A stretch of 64,000 bases of DNA from Desulfovibrio piger (GTDB lineage Bacteria > Desulfobacterota > Desulfovibrionia > Desulfovibrionales > Desulfovibrionaceae): NCBI RefSeq assembly GCF_951793255.1, contig NZ_OX636706.1, forward strand, positions 1,385,001-1,449,000. The letters are read 5' to 3'. The stretch's first letter is position 1; every line of letters starts with the position of its first letter. The translations under genes were made by a program, and so were the position numbers. The notes under the pieces are model-generated. The model saw nothing but the letters and a program-made list of their open reading frames with translations. It did not search any database and had not been told where the DNA came from. Positions 8,575 to 17,886 of the stretch are shown here, piece after piece.

Positions 8575-9297
8575 ATGAGCGAAACGCTTACCCATCTTCC
8601 CGTACACCTGGCCATCATCATGGACGGCAACGGCCGCTGGGCCCAGGCCCGCGGTCTGCCGCGCGAGGCGGGGCACCGTGCCGGTGCCGAGACCGTGCGC
8701 ACCATCGTGACCGAATGCCGCCGTCTGGGCATCCGCCACCTGACCCTGTACACCTTTTCCAGCGAGAACTGGTCGCGGCCCAAGACCGAAGTCTCGGCCC
8801 TGTTCTCCCTGCTGCTGGAATTTTTGGGCCAGGAAGTGCCCCGCATGGAGCGCGAGGGCATCCGCCTGAACATCCTGGGCGACATGGAGGCCCTGCCCCT
8901 GGCCGCCCGTACGGCCCTGCGCCACGGCCTGCGCCGCACGGCGGCCAATACGGACATGGTGCTCAACCTGGCCCTCAACTACGGCGGCCGCGCCGAGCTT
9001 GTGCGCGCCGTGCGCGGCATGATGGCCGAGGGCCTGCGCCCCGAGGACGTCACCGAACAGAGCCTGGCCGACCATCTGTACACCGCCGGACAGCCCGACC
9101 CCGATTTCCTCATCCGCACCAGCGGAGAACAGCGCCTGAGCAATTATCTGCTCTACCAGTGCGCTTACAGCGAATTCTACTTCACCCCCACGCCCTGGCC
9201 CGACTTCGGCGTGGAGGCCCTGCACGAGGCCCTGGCCGTCTACGCCGGACGCTCGCGCCGATTCGGGAAAACCCAGGAGCAAATCAATGGCCGTTGA
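8575..9297 (+). CDS. uppS: Isoprenyl transferase (undecaprenyl diphosphate synthase)
   Basis: 240 residues from ATG 8575 (GAGAGG upstream). An in-frame ATG at 8515 gives an unconserved extension. Contains HLAIIMDGNGRWAQ, with the catalytic Asp, and the C-terminal RTSGEQRLSNYLLYQ plus EFYFTPTPWPDF signatures of cis-prenyltransferases. It makes the C55 lipid carrier for peptidoglycan and surface polysaccharides. Its last 11 nt overlap cdsA, which implies translational coupling. Confidence 0.95.
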   Translation: MSETLTHLPVHLAIIMDGNGRWAQARGLPREAGHRAGAETVRTIVTECRRLGIRHLTLYTFSSENWSRPKTEVSALFSLLLEFLGQEVPRMEREGIRLNILGDMEALPLAARTALRHGLRRTAANTDMVLNLALNYGGRAELVRAVRGMMAEGLRPEDVTEQSLADHLYTAGQPDPDFLIRTSGEQRLSNYLLYQCAYSEFYFTPTPWPDFGVEALHEALAVYAGRSRRFGKTQEQINGR

Positions 9298-10099
9298 TCA
9301 CGCCACCGACATCCGCCGCACCATCACCGGCCTCGTTCTGGCCGCCATCGTCGTTCTTGCCCTCGTCCTGCGGGGCTGGGTGCTGCTTGCCCTCATCCTG
9401 CTGGTGGCGGCGCTGGGCCTGTGGGAGTTCTTCTCCCTGTTCTGGGGCAACAAGCGCATCCCCAGCCGCGTCTGCGCCATCGCCCTGGGCTGGGGCATGC
9501 TGACGCTGACCTGGGCCCACCGCACGCAGGACGCCCTGGTCTGCCTGGGCGCGGGCTTCGTGCTGGCTGCCATGAGCTTCCTGTTCCGCTGGAACGAGGT
9601 GGAAGAGGAAGGCGTGCCCGCCTTTGCCGCCAGCGGCATCTTCATGGCCGGTCTGGCCTACATCCCGCTGCTGTTGCTGCCCGCCACCTATCTTTCCACC
9701 ACCAAGCTCATCTTCGTGCTGGCGGCCGTGGCCGTCTCCGATACGTCCGCCTATTTCGTGGGCACCCGCTTCGGGCACCACAAGCTGTGGCCCCGCGTGA
9801 GCCCCAACAAGAGCTCCGAAGGCGCGGTGGGCAGTCTGGTGGGCTGCGTCATCTTCTGCACCATCTACGGCGCCTGCCTGGGCAGCGCCAGCTGGTGGGC
9901 CTTCGCCCTGCTGGGGATCGCCATCAATGCCTTTGCCCAGCTGGGCGACCTGTTCGAATCCGCCCTCAAGCGCGCGGTGCATGTGAAGGACTCCAGCAAC
10001 CTGCTGCCCGGCCATGGCGGCATCCTGGACCGTGCGGACAGCATCCTGTTCGCCATGCCCATGTTCGCCGTCGTGGACCAGTGGTTCTTCTTCTTTTAG
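9287..10099 (+). CDS. cdsA: Phosphatidate cytidylyltransferase
   Basis: 270 residues, several membrane helices starting with TGLVLAAIVVLALVLRGWVL. The C-terminus carries the CDP-diglyceride synthase signature (SSNLLPGHGGILDRADS, with the key Asp residues). It converts phosphatidic acid and CTP to CDP-diacylglycerol at the inner membrane. Overlaps uppS by 11 nt. Followed by a terminator at 10159-10204. Confidence 0.95.
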   Translation: MAVDHATDIRRTITGLVLAAIVVLALVLRGWVLLALILLVAALGLWEFFSLFWGNKRIPSRVCAIALGWGMLTLTWAHRTQDALVCLGAGFVLAAMSFLFRWNEVEEEGVPAFAASGIFMAGLAYIPLLLLPATYLSTTKLIFVLAAVAVSDTSAYFVGTRFGHHKLWPRVSPNKSSEGAVGSLVGCVIFCTIYGACLGSASWWAFALLGIAINAFAQLGDLFESALKRAVHVKDSSNLLPGHGGILDRADSILFAMPMFAVVDQWFFFF

Positions 10100-10158
10100 C
10101 CGTCATGCCGCCGGCAGCTGATGGAAGCGTCGGCTGCCCGTGCTGAGCCCGATTTTGC

Positions 10159-10204
10159 AAAGGGGCCGGTCTTCTTCTGGAGGCCGGCCCCTTTGGCGTT
10201 TTTG
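10159..10204 (+). terminator. Terminator after cdsA
   Basis: AAAGGGGCCGG paired with CCGGCCCCTTT, followed by GGCGTTTTT. It lies 60 nt past the cdsA stop codon. Confidence 0.7.
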
Positions 10205-10523
10205 GGGGGACGCTGGCGGGGAATAGATCCGCTTGCCCTCTGTGGAATAGCCGTCGGATGACGGCCATTGCCCGACATCCGGGCGGGGTCAAGCGTGCCC
10301 CCAGCCCCCCTGCACCCCCGTGCCCCATGTTGGTCCCCGGTGCTGTGTGGGGGACGCCGTAGGAGGGGCGGCACGCTCAACTCCTGGGGAAGACAGCCTG
10401 AAGGCGAAAGGGCCACATTTTTTCCATCTCTGCCTGTCGTGTCATCCAGTCCTTTTTTCCCCGAGACTCCCTCCATGATCCTGTTCGCCCTGTGAGCGGT
10501 TTTTGGGGGAGGGAAGGGGGGCC

Positions 10524-10588
10524 GGGGGAAGGGAGGGGACTTTTTTCCGCTGGAAAAAGTCCCCTCCCTTCCCCCGCAAATACTTTTG
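10524..10588 (+). repeat. Family A intergenic hairpin element, copy 1
   Basis: A near-perfect 24-bp inverted repeat: G/A-rich arm 10524-10548, C/T-rich arm 10552-10575, with a T6/A5 tract at the tip. Followed by an ACTTTTGC box. Same design as the other family A copies. Confidence 0.7.
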
Positions 10589-10684
10589 CATCCCCCTCCT
10601 TCCTCCCTCCGGCCCGCTCTCGACGCGGCAAGGGATTTTTGGCATGCTGTGGACGATTTTGTCCCGGAGACAAAGGAGAAACAC

Positions 10685-12004
10685 ATGTCAGATCTGTGGC
10701 CCGGGCTGAACGGCCCTGCGATTCGGTATATTTCGGAAGCGCCTTCCGAGGCGTGGCGGCGCGGCGTGCGCCAGCTTGTCCTTTTGGGTTCCACCGGTTC
10801 CATCGGCGGCAACACATTGGCGGCTATCCGTTCGCGGCGGCGTGAATGCGTGGTGCTGGGCCTTTCCTGCGCGCGCAACATCAAGACCCTGGCCGAGCAG
10901 GCCCAGGAGTTCCGGCCCCCGTATCTGGCCGTGCTGGACGAGGCTTCGGCAGCGGGCCTGCGCAAGCTGCTGCCCACGGGCTACACCCCCGAGATCCTGG
11001 TGGGCAGCGAAGGCTATGCCCGTCTGGCGGCCCTGCCCGAAGCGGACACCGTGCTTTCGGCGCAGGTGGGCGCGGCGGGCCTGGCCGGGACGCTGGCGGC
11101 CGCGCTGGCGGGCAAGGTCATCTGCCTGGCCAACAAGGAATCGCTGGTGCTGGCCGGTGACATGCTGCGTCAGGTCTGCGCCCGTACCCATGCCAGCATC
11201 CTGCCGGTGGACTCCGAGCACAACGCCATCTTCCAGTGCCTGGCCGGACGCGGGCAGGAGGTGGACCGCCTGCTGCTGACGGCCTCCGGCGGCCCGTTCC
11301 GCGGCCGCAGCCGCGAGGAGCTGCGCAACGTGACCCGCGCGCAGGCCCTGGATCATCCCAACTGGAAGATGGGCGCCAAGATCAGCATCGACTCGGCCAC
11401 CATGATGAACAAGGCCCTGGAAGTGGTGGAAGCCTTCCACCTGTACGGCGTGCCGCTGGAAAAGATCACGGTGCTGGTGCATCCGCAGTCGCTGGTGCAC
11501 TCGCTGGTGCAGTTCACGGACGGCAGCCAGCTGGCGCAGCTGGGCACGCCGGACATGCGCATCCCCATCGCGGCCTGCCTGTTCTGGCCCCGCTGCGTGG
11601 ATACGGGCGTGCCGCCGCTGGATCTGGTCAAGGCCGGTACCCTGCAATTCTTCGCCCCTGACGACGAGGCCTTCCCGGCCCTGAAGCTGGCGCGCCGCGC
11701 CCTGCGGGAACGCGGCGGCATGTCGGTGGTGATGAACGCCGCCAACGAGGCCGCCGTGGAGCTGTTCCTGTCCGGCAAATGCGCCTTTGCCGACATCGCG
11801 GATCTGGTCTCGGCCGCCATGGATGCCCATGCCGCCGGCGAGCCGGGGCACGAACCGTTCTGCCCGCCGCTGTCCTGTAGCGGCGATGACAGTCTTGCCC
11901 TTGAACGGGAAGTGACTATCTTGACAGAGCGCATGTCGCGCCTTGACCTGAAAACACGCGAGCTGGTGAAACAGCTGGCCCGCGCCGGAGTTGACGAGTG
12001 CTGA
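10685..12004 (+). CDS. dxr: 1-deoxy-D-xylulose 5-phosphate reductoisomerase
   Basis: 439 residues from ATG 10685 (AAAGGAG upstream). NADPH-binding LLGSTGSIGGNTL begins about 37 residues in, so the N-terminus is about 30 residues longer than E. coli Dxr. Conserved motifs present: ANKESLV, VDSEHNAIFQCL, ASGGPFRG and KMGAKISIDSATMMNK. It catalyses the second step of the MEP isoprenoid pathway, which feeds the undecaprenyl carrier made by UppS. Overlaps the rseP start by 7 nt. Confidence 0.96.
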   Translation: MSDLWPGLNGPAIRYISEAPSEAWRRGVRQLVLLGSTGSIGGNTLAAIRSRRRECVVLGLSCARNIKTLAEQAQEFRPPYLAVLDEASAAGLRKLLPTGYTPEILVGSEGYARLAALPEADTVLSAQVGAAGLAGTLAAALAGKVICLANKESLVLAGDMLRQVCARTHASILPVDSEHNAIFQCLAGRGQEVDRLLLTASGGPFRGRSREELRNVTRAQALDHPNWKMGAKISIDSATMMNKALEVVEAFHLYGVPLEKITVLVHPQSLVHSLVQFTDGSQLAQLGTPDMRIPIAACLFWPRCVDTGVPPLDLVKAGTLQFFAPDDEAFPALKLARRALRERGGMSVVMNAANEAAVELFLSGKCAFADIADLVSAAMDAHAAGEPGHEPFCPPLSCSGDDSLALEREVTILTERMSRLDLKTRELVKQLARAGVDEC

Positions 12005-13125
12005 CGACCATCGTTGCCGCCATCATTGTCCTTGGCGGCCTGATCTTTTTCCATGAACTGGGACATTTCGCCGTGGCCCGCTGGCTGGGCATGGGCGTGT
12101 CCACCTTTTCCCTGGGCTTTGGCCCCAAACTGCTCAAATACCGTCACGGCAAGACGGAATACGCCCTGTCGCTGGTGCCTCTGGGCGGTTATGTGGCCCT
12201 GGTGGGCGAGAACGACGAGAACGACATCCCCAGCGGTTTCACCCGGGAGGAATGCTTTTCCCTGCGGCCCGCGTGGCAGCGCTTCCTCGTGATCGCGGCC
12301 GGGCCCTTCGCCAACATCCTGCTGGCCTGCATCCTGTGCTGGGTGGTGGCCTGGGGCTGGGGCAATGCCGTCATGCTGCCGCAGGTGGGCGCCGTCATGC
12401 CCCAGAGCGCGGCGGCACAGGCCGGTCTGCAGAAGGGCGACCTGATCCTGAGCATCGACGGCCGTCCCCTCCATTCGTGGGACGAGATATCCCCGACCGT
12501 GGCCGAGGCCAACGGCCGTCCCCTGACCCTGACCGTGGCCCGGCAGCCCGCCGAGGGCATGACCCAGGGCACGGAGCTGGAACTGACCCTGACGCCGCAG
12601 TGGAGCACGCGCAAGACCATCTTTGGCGAGGATGAGAAAGCCTGGCTCATCGGCATCGGGCCGCTGGGCTCGGTGCGCGTGGAAGAACTGGGCTTTTCCG
12701 AGGCGTTGAAGACGGGCCTTGTCCAGACCTGGCGTCTGGTGGACCTGACCTGGCAGAGCTTCGTCAAGCTGGCCCAGCGCGTGGTGCCCGCCGATCAGGT
12801 GGGCGGCCCCATCATGATCGCCCAGATGGTGGGCCAGCAGGCGGAGCAGGGCCTTGTGGGCGTGCTCGGTCTGGCGGCGCTCATCAGCATCAACCTGGCC
12901 ATCCTCAACCTGCTGCCCGTGCCCGTGCTGGACGGCGGCCAGATGCTCTTTTGCCTCATCGAGATGATCTTCCGCCGCCCCGTGCCGCAGAAGATCCAGG
13001 AATGGGGCATGCGCGTGGGCATGGCCCTGCTGCTGAGCCTGATGATCTTTGCCACCTTCAACGACGTGACACGCATCATCAATACGCCGGACGAGGCCCC
13101 GGCCGTGGAAAAGACGGCCCCCTAG
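11998..13125 (+). CDS. rseP: Site-2 intramembrane zinc metalloprotease RseP
   Basis: 375 residues from GTG 11998, which overlaps the dxr stop and places the first helix immediately at the start. The zinc motif HELGH is at residues 19-23. A PDZ domain occupies about residues 120-210 (GAVMPQSAAAQAGLQKGDLI). The second active-site motif LLPVPVLDGGQ lies near the C-terminus. Cleaves transmembrane substrates such as anti-sigma factors and signal peptide remnants. The dxr-rseP pairing is common. Confidence 0.95.
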   Translation: MLTTIVAAIIVLGGLIFFHELGHFAVARWLGMGVSTFSLGFGPKLLKYRHGKTEYALSLVPLGGYVALVGENDENDIPSGFTREECFSLRPAWQRFLVIAAGPFANILLACILCWVVAWGWGNAVMLPQVGAVMPQSAAAQAGLQKGDLILSIDGRPLHSWDEISPTVAEANGRPLTLTVARQPAEGMTQGTELELTLTPQWSTRKTIFGEDEKAWLIGIGPLGSVRVEELGFSEALKTGLVQTWRLVDLTWQSFVKLAQRVVPADQVGGPIMIAQMVGQQAEQGLVGVLGLAALISINLAILNLLPVPVLDGGQMLFCLIEMIFRRPVPQKIQEWGMRVGMALLLSLMIFATFNDVTRIINTPDEAPAVEKTAP

Positions 13126-13146
13126 CGTCCGGCGGGAGAAATCGAT

Positions 13147-13959
13147 ATGGCGACACACGCTGTCCCGGGAACGGGACTGGAGCTGATACTCAACGCCGCT
13201 GAAGGCGTGCTGCAGATCGTGGTCACGGAGGATGAGGCCATCCTTTGTGCGCAGGAATGGTACCGCAGCGAGCGGGCCACGGAGATCCTGGCCCCGGCGC
13301 TGGCCGAGCTGGCCACGTCGCTGGGCATCCGGTGGAGCGATCTGCGCCGCATCGCCTGCGTGCGCGGGCCGGGCTCCTTTACGGGCATCCGCCTGACCTT
13401 GGCCACGGCCGCCGCCCTGCGCCGTTGCGGCCGGGCGCAGCTGGCCGGGCTGGACTACATGCAGGCCCTGGCCACCACGGCCGTCATGCGGCGCGGCATG
13501 CTCTACGGCGGCCACGTCTGGGTCCTGACCCATGCCCGCCGCAACCTTGTCCACTGCCAGCCTTTCATCAGCTACGGGCCCGAGATCCCGGCCCAGCCCC
13601 TGCAGGGCGTGTCCCTGTGCACGCCGGCCGAGGCCGTGGCGGCCATCACGGCCGATACGGCGGACGCCACGCTGGTCTGCGGTACGGGCCTGCGGCGCAA
13701 TGCGGACGCCTGCGCGCCGCTGGAAAACCTGCCTGCCGTGACCTGCCTGCCCGCCTGCATCCATGCCTCCACCGAGGCCCTGTGTTTGCTGGCAAGGCAT
13801 GGTGACTATGCTCCCGAGGACATCGAGCCGCTGTATGTGCGCCCCTGCGATGCCGTGGACAACCTGCCCGATCTGGCCCGTCGCCAGGGCCGGGACAGCG
13901 ATGCCGCCACCGCCGAACTGGAGCGCCTGCTGCATCTGGCCCCGGGCAGCGAGATCTGA
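13147..13959 (+). CDS. tsaB: tRNA threonylcarbamoyladenosine biosynthesis protein TsaB
   Basis: 270 residues with the TsaB/YeaZ signature CVRGPGSFTGIRLTLATAAAL and an N-terminal ASKHA-like fold. TsaB scaffolds TsaD and TsaE for the t6A37 modification of ANN-decoding tRNAs. The second half is more divergent and longer than in E. coli TsaB (231 residues). Starts 21 nt after rseP with a GGGAGAAAT site and ends before a long-stem terminator. Confidence 0.88.
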   Translation: MATHAVPGTGLELILNAAEGVLQIVVTEDEAILCAQEWYRSERATEILAPALAELATSLGIRWSDLRRIACVRGPGSFTGIRLTLATAAALRRCGRAQLAGLDYMQALATTAVMRRGMLYGGHVWVLTHARRNLVHCQPFISYGPEIPAQPLQGVSLCTPAEAVAAITADTADATLVCGTGLRRNADACAPLENLPAVTCLPACIHASTEALCLLARHGDYAPEDIEPLYVRPCDAVDNLPDLARRQGRDSDAATAELERLLHLAPGSEI

Positions 13960-13973
13960 TGTTGTGAGGTGAT

Positions 13974-14028
13974 GGGGCGTGTCCTGGGGAAGGGAGACTT
14001 TTTCCCAAAGACACGCCCCTCGTGTTTT
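13974..14028 (+). terminator. Terminator after tsaB
   Basis: GGGGCGTGTC (13974-13983) pairs with GACACGCCCC (14010-14019), followed by TCGTGTTTTC. The loop is itself purine-rich and T-rich. Confidence 0.65.
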
Positions 14029-14092
14029 CTTGCGGGCGTGCCTGCGCCCCGGAGCCCTTCACGGCGACGTCCTTTTCCAAGGAGGAACGCGC

Positions 14093-14599
14093 ATGTCTGA
14101 TGAACATATCCTTGAAGGCAGCGATGCCGCCGAACGGCCCCTGCTCAGTTATCGCCAGTCCTGGCTGGCCTGGGCCGGACCGGTGCTGATGCTGCTGGTC
14201 TGCGTGGCCCTGTGCGTGGCCGGGCAGCGCTACATGCCGGAATTTTTCTGGATTTTCGCGGGCGTGGGCGCCCTGCTGGTGCTGTGTATGGTCTACAGGG
14301 TCCTGCTGGTGCGCAGCGTGTACTTGTATGCCGACAGCAAGGGCGTCTGGCTGTACCGGGGCATCCTGCCCTGGAACCGGGGCGCCGTGGGCGTCAAATG
14401 GCGGGACATGGAAGATGCGGCCTTCACCTCGGGTTTCAGCAGCTGGCTGTTCAACAGCTACACCGTGCGGGTGGGCAACCGTTTTTCGCAGCAAAGCGAG
14501 ATACTGGTGCACAACATCGCCAACGGACGCGAAGCCGTGAACCAGCTCAACGAGCTGCAGGGACGTTTTTGCGGTCGTGCCGCCCGGCATGACGACTGA
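14093..14599 (+). CDS. Small membrane protein with PH-like (bPH2/YdbS-type) domain
   Basis: 168 residues from ATG 14093, with AAGGAGG 9 nt upstream. Two hydrophobic helices (about residues 22-42 and 47-67) are followed by a soluble domain of about 90 residues that begins VRSVYLYADSKGVWLYRGIL. This matches the layout of bacterial PH-like membrane proteins, whose role is unknown. The family call rests on overall pattern, not on a catalytic motif. Monocistronic, followed by a family A element. Confidence 0.6.
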   Translation: MSDEHILEGSDAAERPLLSYRQSWLAWAGPVLMLLVCVALCVAGQRYMPEFFWIFAGVGALLVLCMVYRVLLVRSVYLYADSKGVWLYRGILPWNRGAVGVKWRDMEDAAFTSGFSSWLFNSYTVRVGNRFSQQSEILVHNIANGREAVNQLNELQGRFCGRAARHDD

Positions 14600-14629
14600 T
14601 CCTCCCCGTCTGAACCGGGGAAAGAGATA

Positions 14630-14710
14630 CGAGAGGGGGAGGGGCGTTTTTTGGTAAAAACTGCCCCTCCCCCTCTCGCGCTCTTCCCCACCCCGAAAAA
14701 ACTTTTCTTC
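14630..14710 (+). repeat. Family A intergenic hairpin element, copy 2
   Basis: CGAGAGGGGGAGGGGC (14630-14645) pairs with the complementary run ending at 14678; the tip is GTTTTTTGGTAAAAAC. The AAAAAACTTTT box follows at about 14696. Oriented as the 3' end of the PH-domain gene. Confidence 0.7.
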
Positions 14711-14818
14711 TGGTCTGTATGGCGGGTCTCCGTCGCTGTATGGCGGGCATGGCGTCGCAAGGCTGGATCGGCCCGGCGCAAGGCTCGCGCTTCGTCCATA
14801 TATTCCTCTGGATGGCAT

Positions 14819-14856
14819 AAAAACGCCCCGTATCGTCTTGATACGGGGCGTTTCTG
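14819..14856. terminator. Bidirectional terminator
   Basis: AAACGCCCCGTAT with ATACGGGGCGTTT around a short loop, A run before and T run after. Confidence 0.75.
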
Positions 14857-14920
14857 TGCTGCCGGGGAAAACAGGACGCCCGGCACGGTTTCGGCGTCTC
14901 TGATGACCGTCAGGGGCCAT

Positions 14921-15004
14921 AATAAAAGTTTTAGGGAAGGAGAGGGGGAGTATGAGGGGGAGAGGGAGGACCCTTTTCCAAAAGGGTCTCCCTCTCCCCC
15001 TCAT
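14921..15004 (-). repeat. Family A intergenic hairpin element, copy 3
   Basis: Minus-strand orientation after the Sel1 gene: a 24-bp stem (14952-15003) with a CCCTTTT/AAAAGGG tip, then the AAAACTTTTATT box at about 14921-14932. Confidence 0.75.
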
Positions 15005-15019
15005 AAAAAATCTCCGTCG

Positions 15020-16087
15020 TTACTTGCGATTCTGGGCGCGCAGATAGGCCTTGGCGTCAGGGTCGCCGTTCTTGGCGGCCAGACGGTACCAGCGGGTGGC
15101 TTCGGAAAGGTTGCGCTGCACGCCGGTGCCCTGGTCGTACATAAGGCCCAGACTGTACTGGGCGGCGGGCTCGTTCTGGTCAGCCGCCTTGCGGTACCAT
15201 TCCACGGCCTTGGCGTAGTCCTGCGGCACGCCGCGGCCCTGTTCGTACATGAAGCCCAGATTGTACTGGGCCTCGGCATAGCCGCGCTCGGCGGCACGGG
15301 TGTACCATTCCACAGCCTTGAGGTTGTCCTGGGCAAAGCCGCGGCCTTCGGCGTACATGTAGGCCAGATTGTTCTGGGCCTTGAGGTGGTCCTGTTCGGC
15401 GGCGCGCTGGAACCAGTGGGCCGCCTTGGTGTCGTCCTGGTTGCTGGCCTTGGCGTTGAGGTACATCCAGCCCAGGGAGTACTGGGCATCGGCCAGGCCC
15501 TGGTTGGCGGCACGGCCGTACCAGTCGATGGCCTCGTTCTCGCTTTTGCGCACACCGCGGCCGTGGGCGTAGAGGTAGCCCAGATTATACTGGGCCATGG
15601 CCAGGCCCTGCTCAGCGGCCTTGCGGAACCAGCGTCCGGCCTCGCCGTAGTTGCGCCGCACGCCGTCGCCCGTGGCCAGCGCGGTGGCCAGCGCGTTCTG
15701 GGCGTTGGCCAGGCCCTTGTCGGCGGCCTGACGGAACAGGGTCACGGCACGCTGGGGGCTCTTTTTGACGCCGCGCCCGTCCTGGGTCAGGCGGCCGAGG
15801 ATGTACAGGGCCTCGGCATTGCCGTTTTTGGTGAGCGGGGTGAGCAGGGTGACGGCTTTTTTGTAATCCTTGCTGTCCAGGGCGCTCTGGACTTCGCCCA
15901 GCACGGCTTCCGCGGCGCGCTCTTCGGGACTGGAGCCGCTTTCGGCGGCCTGAGCGGCGTCAGGGGCGGGAGCCGCGGTATCGGCCGCCGGGATGGGCGC
16001 GGGCAGCAGCAGGGTCAGGGCCAGGACGGCGGGCAGGGCGAACAACGGCAGGCGGCACAGGGCGCTGCCGGTGGACATACGGGACAT
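15020..16087 (-). CDS. Secreted Sel1-like repeat (TPR-type) protein
   Basis: 355 residues. N-terminal signal peptide (LPAVLALTLLLPAPIPAA, about residues 18-35) and an Ala-rich linker, then about seven consecutive Sel1 repeats of 36 residues with the pattern A-x2-WYRKAA-x2-G-x-A-x-AQYNLG-x2-Y-x2-G-x-GV. Sel1 proteins are periplasmic or surface scaffolds for protein-protein contacts; partners cannot be read from sequence. AAGGAGA precedes the ATG. The upstream transferase gene on the same strand ends 11 nt before it, so the two are probably cotranscribed. Confidence 0.88.
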   Translation of the reverse strand: MSRMSTGSALCRLPLFALPAVLALTLLLPAPIPAADTAAPAPDAAQAAESGSSPEERAAEAVLGEVQSALDSKDYKKAVTLLTPLTKNGNAEALYILGRLTQDGRGVKKSPQRAVTLFRQAADKGLANAQNALATALATGDGVRRNYGEAGRWFRKAAEQGLAMAQYNLGYLYAHGRGVRKSENEAIDWYGRAANQGLADAQYSLGWMYLNAKASNQDDTKAAHWFQRAAEQDHLKAQNNLAYMYAEGRGFAQDNLKAVEWYTRAAERGYAEAQYNLGFMYEQGRGVPQDYAKAVEWYRKAADQNEPAAQYSLGLMYDQGTGVQRNLSEATRWYRLAAKNGDPDAKAYLRAQNRK

Positions 16088-16098
16088 GGGAGGTCTCC

Positions 16099-17886
16099 TT
16101 ACAGGCGTTGCAGCAATGAAACGATATGGGCATCCGGGCCCTTGGGATCGACGAAGGCGTGCTCGCGGCAGAAGGCCCGGCGGGCGGACTGGACGCGCTC
16201 ATCCAGCCACCAGCGGGCGGGGTTGTCCCAGACTTCCCGGACCTTGGCGGCGGCCGCCTCGGCGGAAGGCTGCCAGATGCCGGCCTCGGCCAGCAGGTCC
16301 AGCCGGGCCAGGGCTTCGTCGGTCATGGGCCAGATGGATCTGTCCCAGTAGGCGATGGTGGGCACATTGGCCGCCAGGGCCTGGAGCAGGGTGGTGCCGT
16401 GATGGTCCAGCACCATGAGGGCGCAGGTGAGCATCCGGGCTTCCAGCGGGCCGCTGCACAGGCGCACATGGGGGAAGCGCGGCAACAGCCAGGGCGCATC
16501 GTCCAGCGAGCCCGGCGCGTCGAAATGGGGGCGGTAGAGGATCTTGTCGTGCAGGCGGCGGGGCAGATCCTCAAGGAACCACTGCTTGTCTTCCCGGTAC
16601 TGGAGCCATTGCAGGGGCGTGGGGCGCGAGTCGAGACGGTGCCCGTACAGGGGCATCTCCGCGCCTACGAAGAGCAGAGTATCGTCGCCGCCGCGCCACT
16701 GGTCGGCCATGTTGGCCAGCAGGGGATAGGGCAGCGGCAGGAACTGGCCGCCCTTGCCCGCACCCGTGGCCTCGTAATGGCTCCAGCCCCAGGTGCCGAA
16801 CGCGTGCTGGCTGAACTCCACCAGCGGGGTCTCGCACAGGCAGCGCACCTGGCCCACGTTGCCCCCGTGCTGGACGAACATGACACGGTGGCCGCGGGCA
16901 CGCCAGAGGGCCAGCTTCTGGCGGTAATGGGTATCCTCATGCGCACGGACCGAGGCCACGCGCACGCGCGGGACACGCGCCGGGGCGACGTGGTCGGGAT
17001 GATCCAGCTCGGCAAGGGTCTGGGGCAGGGCGCCGATGAAAATGGGCAGGGGATCGAGCGGCAGGTCGTGCTCCACACCGGTGGCCGCGCTGCCGAAATG
17101 GGCGGCCAGAGGGCGGCTGGCATCGGACTGGCGGCTGGGATGGAGCAGGGCCAGCGAATAGCGCAGGGCCTGATGCAGCCGCATGCCGCGCAGGGGCGGG
17201 CAGGGCAGGCGCAGCACGCAGGAGCGCGCCCAGGCCCGCAGGCGCTGTTTCAGGCTGCCGCTGTCTTCCGGCGGGATGAGCCGGCCATAGGAGGCGCACA
17301 CGGGCAGGGCGTAGGAGCGGGTCCAGCGTTCGGGCCAGACGGCCTCCAGCAGGCGGGACATGAGCCAGGTGTTCCAGTCCGCGCCCAGGGCGCCGCTCAT
17401 GACGAAATCGTGTTCCGTGGCGAAGGAAAAGGCGCAGTCCTCGGGCAGCAGCTCCACATGCAGGGGCAGGTGGCCCCAGTCCTCCACCATGGCGCGCACG
17501 CGCAGCCAGCGTTCCACCAGCTGGCGCGCCACCGTGCAGGCCCAGGGCGTCAGCAGGGTCTCCCAGTAGACGCCGGGCAGGTCGATCTCGTCCGGGCCCA
17601 GCAGGGTGCTGACGGGATTGTTTTCCTCGGCGCGACGGCGTTGCAGGTCCAACAGGTGCCGCCCCAGGGCGGGGATGCTGTCCACGGTCAGGGACTGGGC
17701 CATGAGCACGGCCCTGTCCAGGGTGGCGGGATCGCGCAGGGGCTCCCGGCCGAAGACGAAGCTGTCTTCCCAGCCGGGAAAGAAATCTTCTTCCGTATCG
17801 AAACACCAGGGCCCGGCTGCCCAATGGGTATCGGGATCGGCCCCACGGGGCATGAGCCCCAGGACAAGGTGGCGCGTCTGAGCCAT
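16099..17886 (-). CDS. Putative surface-carbohydrate transferase, LIC12162 family
   Basis: 595 residues from the ATG at 17886 (MAQTRHLVLGLM). An in-frame ATG at 18033 would add 49 unconserved residues. Features fitting the LIC12162 transferase family: an early YWETLLTPWACTVARQLVERW-like segment near residue 120, a central HRVMFVQHGGNVGQ motif followed by FGTWGWSHYEATG, and a C-terminal LDHHGTTLLQALAANVPTIAYW stretch typical of GT-B-like sugar transferases. The role (surface polysaccharide or lipid-linked sugar transfer) is inferred. No other polysaccharide gene lies nearby. Divergent from the DMT permease. Confidence 0.55.
   Translation of the reverse strand: MAQTRHLVLGLMPRGADPDTHWAAGPWCFDTEEDFFPGWEDSFVFGREPLRDPATLDRAVLMAQSLTVDSIPALGRHLLDLQRRRAEENNPVSTLLGPDEIDLPGVYWETLLTPWACTVARQLVERWLRVRAMVEDWGHLPLHVELLPEDCAFSFATEHDFVMSGALGADWNTWLMSRLLEAVWPERWTRSYALPVCASYGRLIPPEDSGSLKQRLRAWARSCVLRLPCPPLRGMRLHQALRYSLALLHPSRQSDASRPLAAHFGSAATGVEHDLPLDPLPIFIGALPQTLAELDHPDHVAPARVPRVRVASVRAHEDTHYRQKLALWRARGHRVMFVQHGGNVGQVRCLCETPLVEFSQHAFGTWGWSHYEATGAGKGGQFLPLPYPLLANMADQWRGGDDTLLFVGAEMPLYGHRLDSRPTPLQWLQYREDKQWFLEDLPRRLHDKILYRPHFDAPGSLDDAPWLLPRFPHVRLCSGPLEARMLTCALMVLDHHGTTLLQALAANVPTIAYWDRSIWPMTDEALARLDLLAEAGIWQPSAEAAAAKVREVWDNPARWWLDERVQSARRAFCREHAFVDPKGPDAHIVSLLQRL

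Larger units (their letters stand above)
10100..10684. other. 585-bp intergenic region with terminator and family A repeat
   Basis: Between cdsA and dxr. It contains the cdsA terminator and one long purine/pyrimidine hairpin at 10524-10575. No coding gene is supported. Confidence 0.6.
14600..15019. other. 420-bp intergenic region with two family A elements and a terminator
   Basis: Between a plus-strand gene and the convergent Sel1 gene. It contains family A copies 2 and 3 and a classical bidirectional terminator between them. No gene. Confidence 0.6.
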
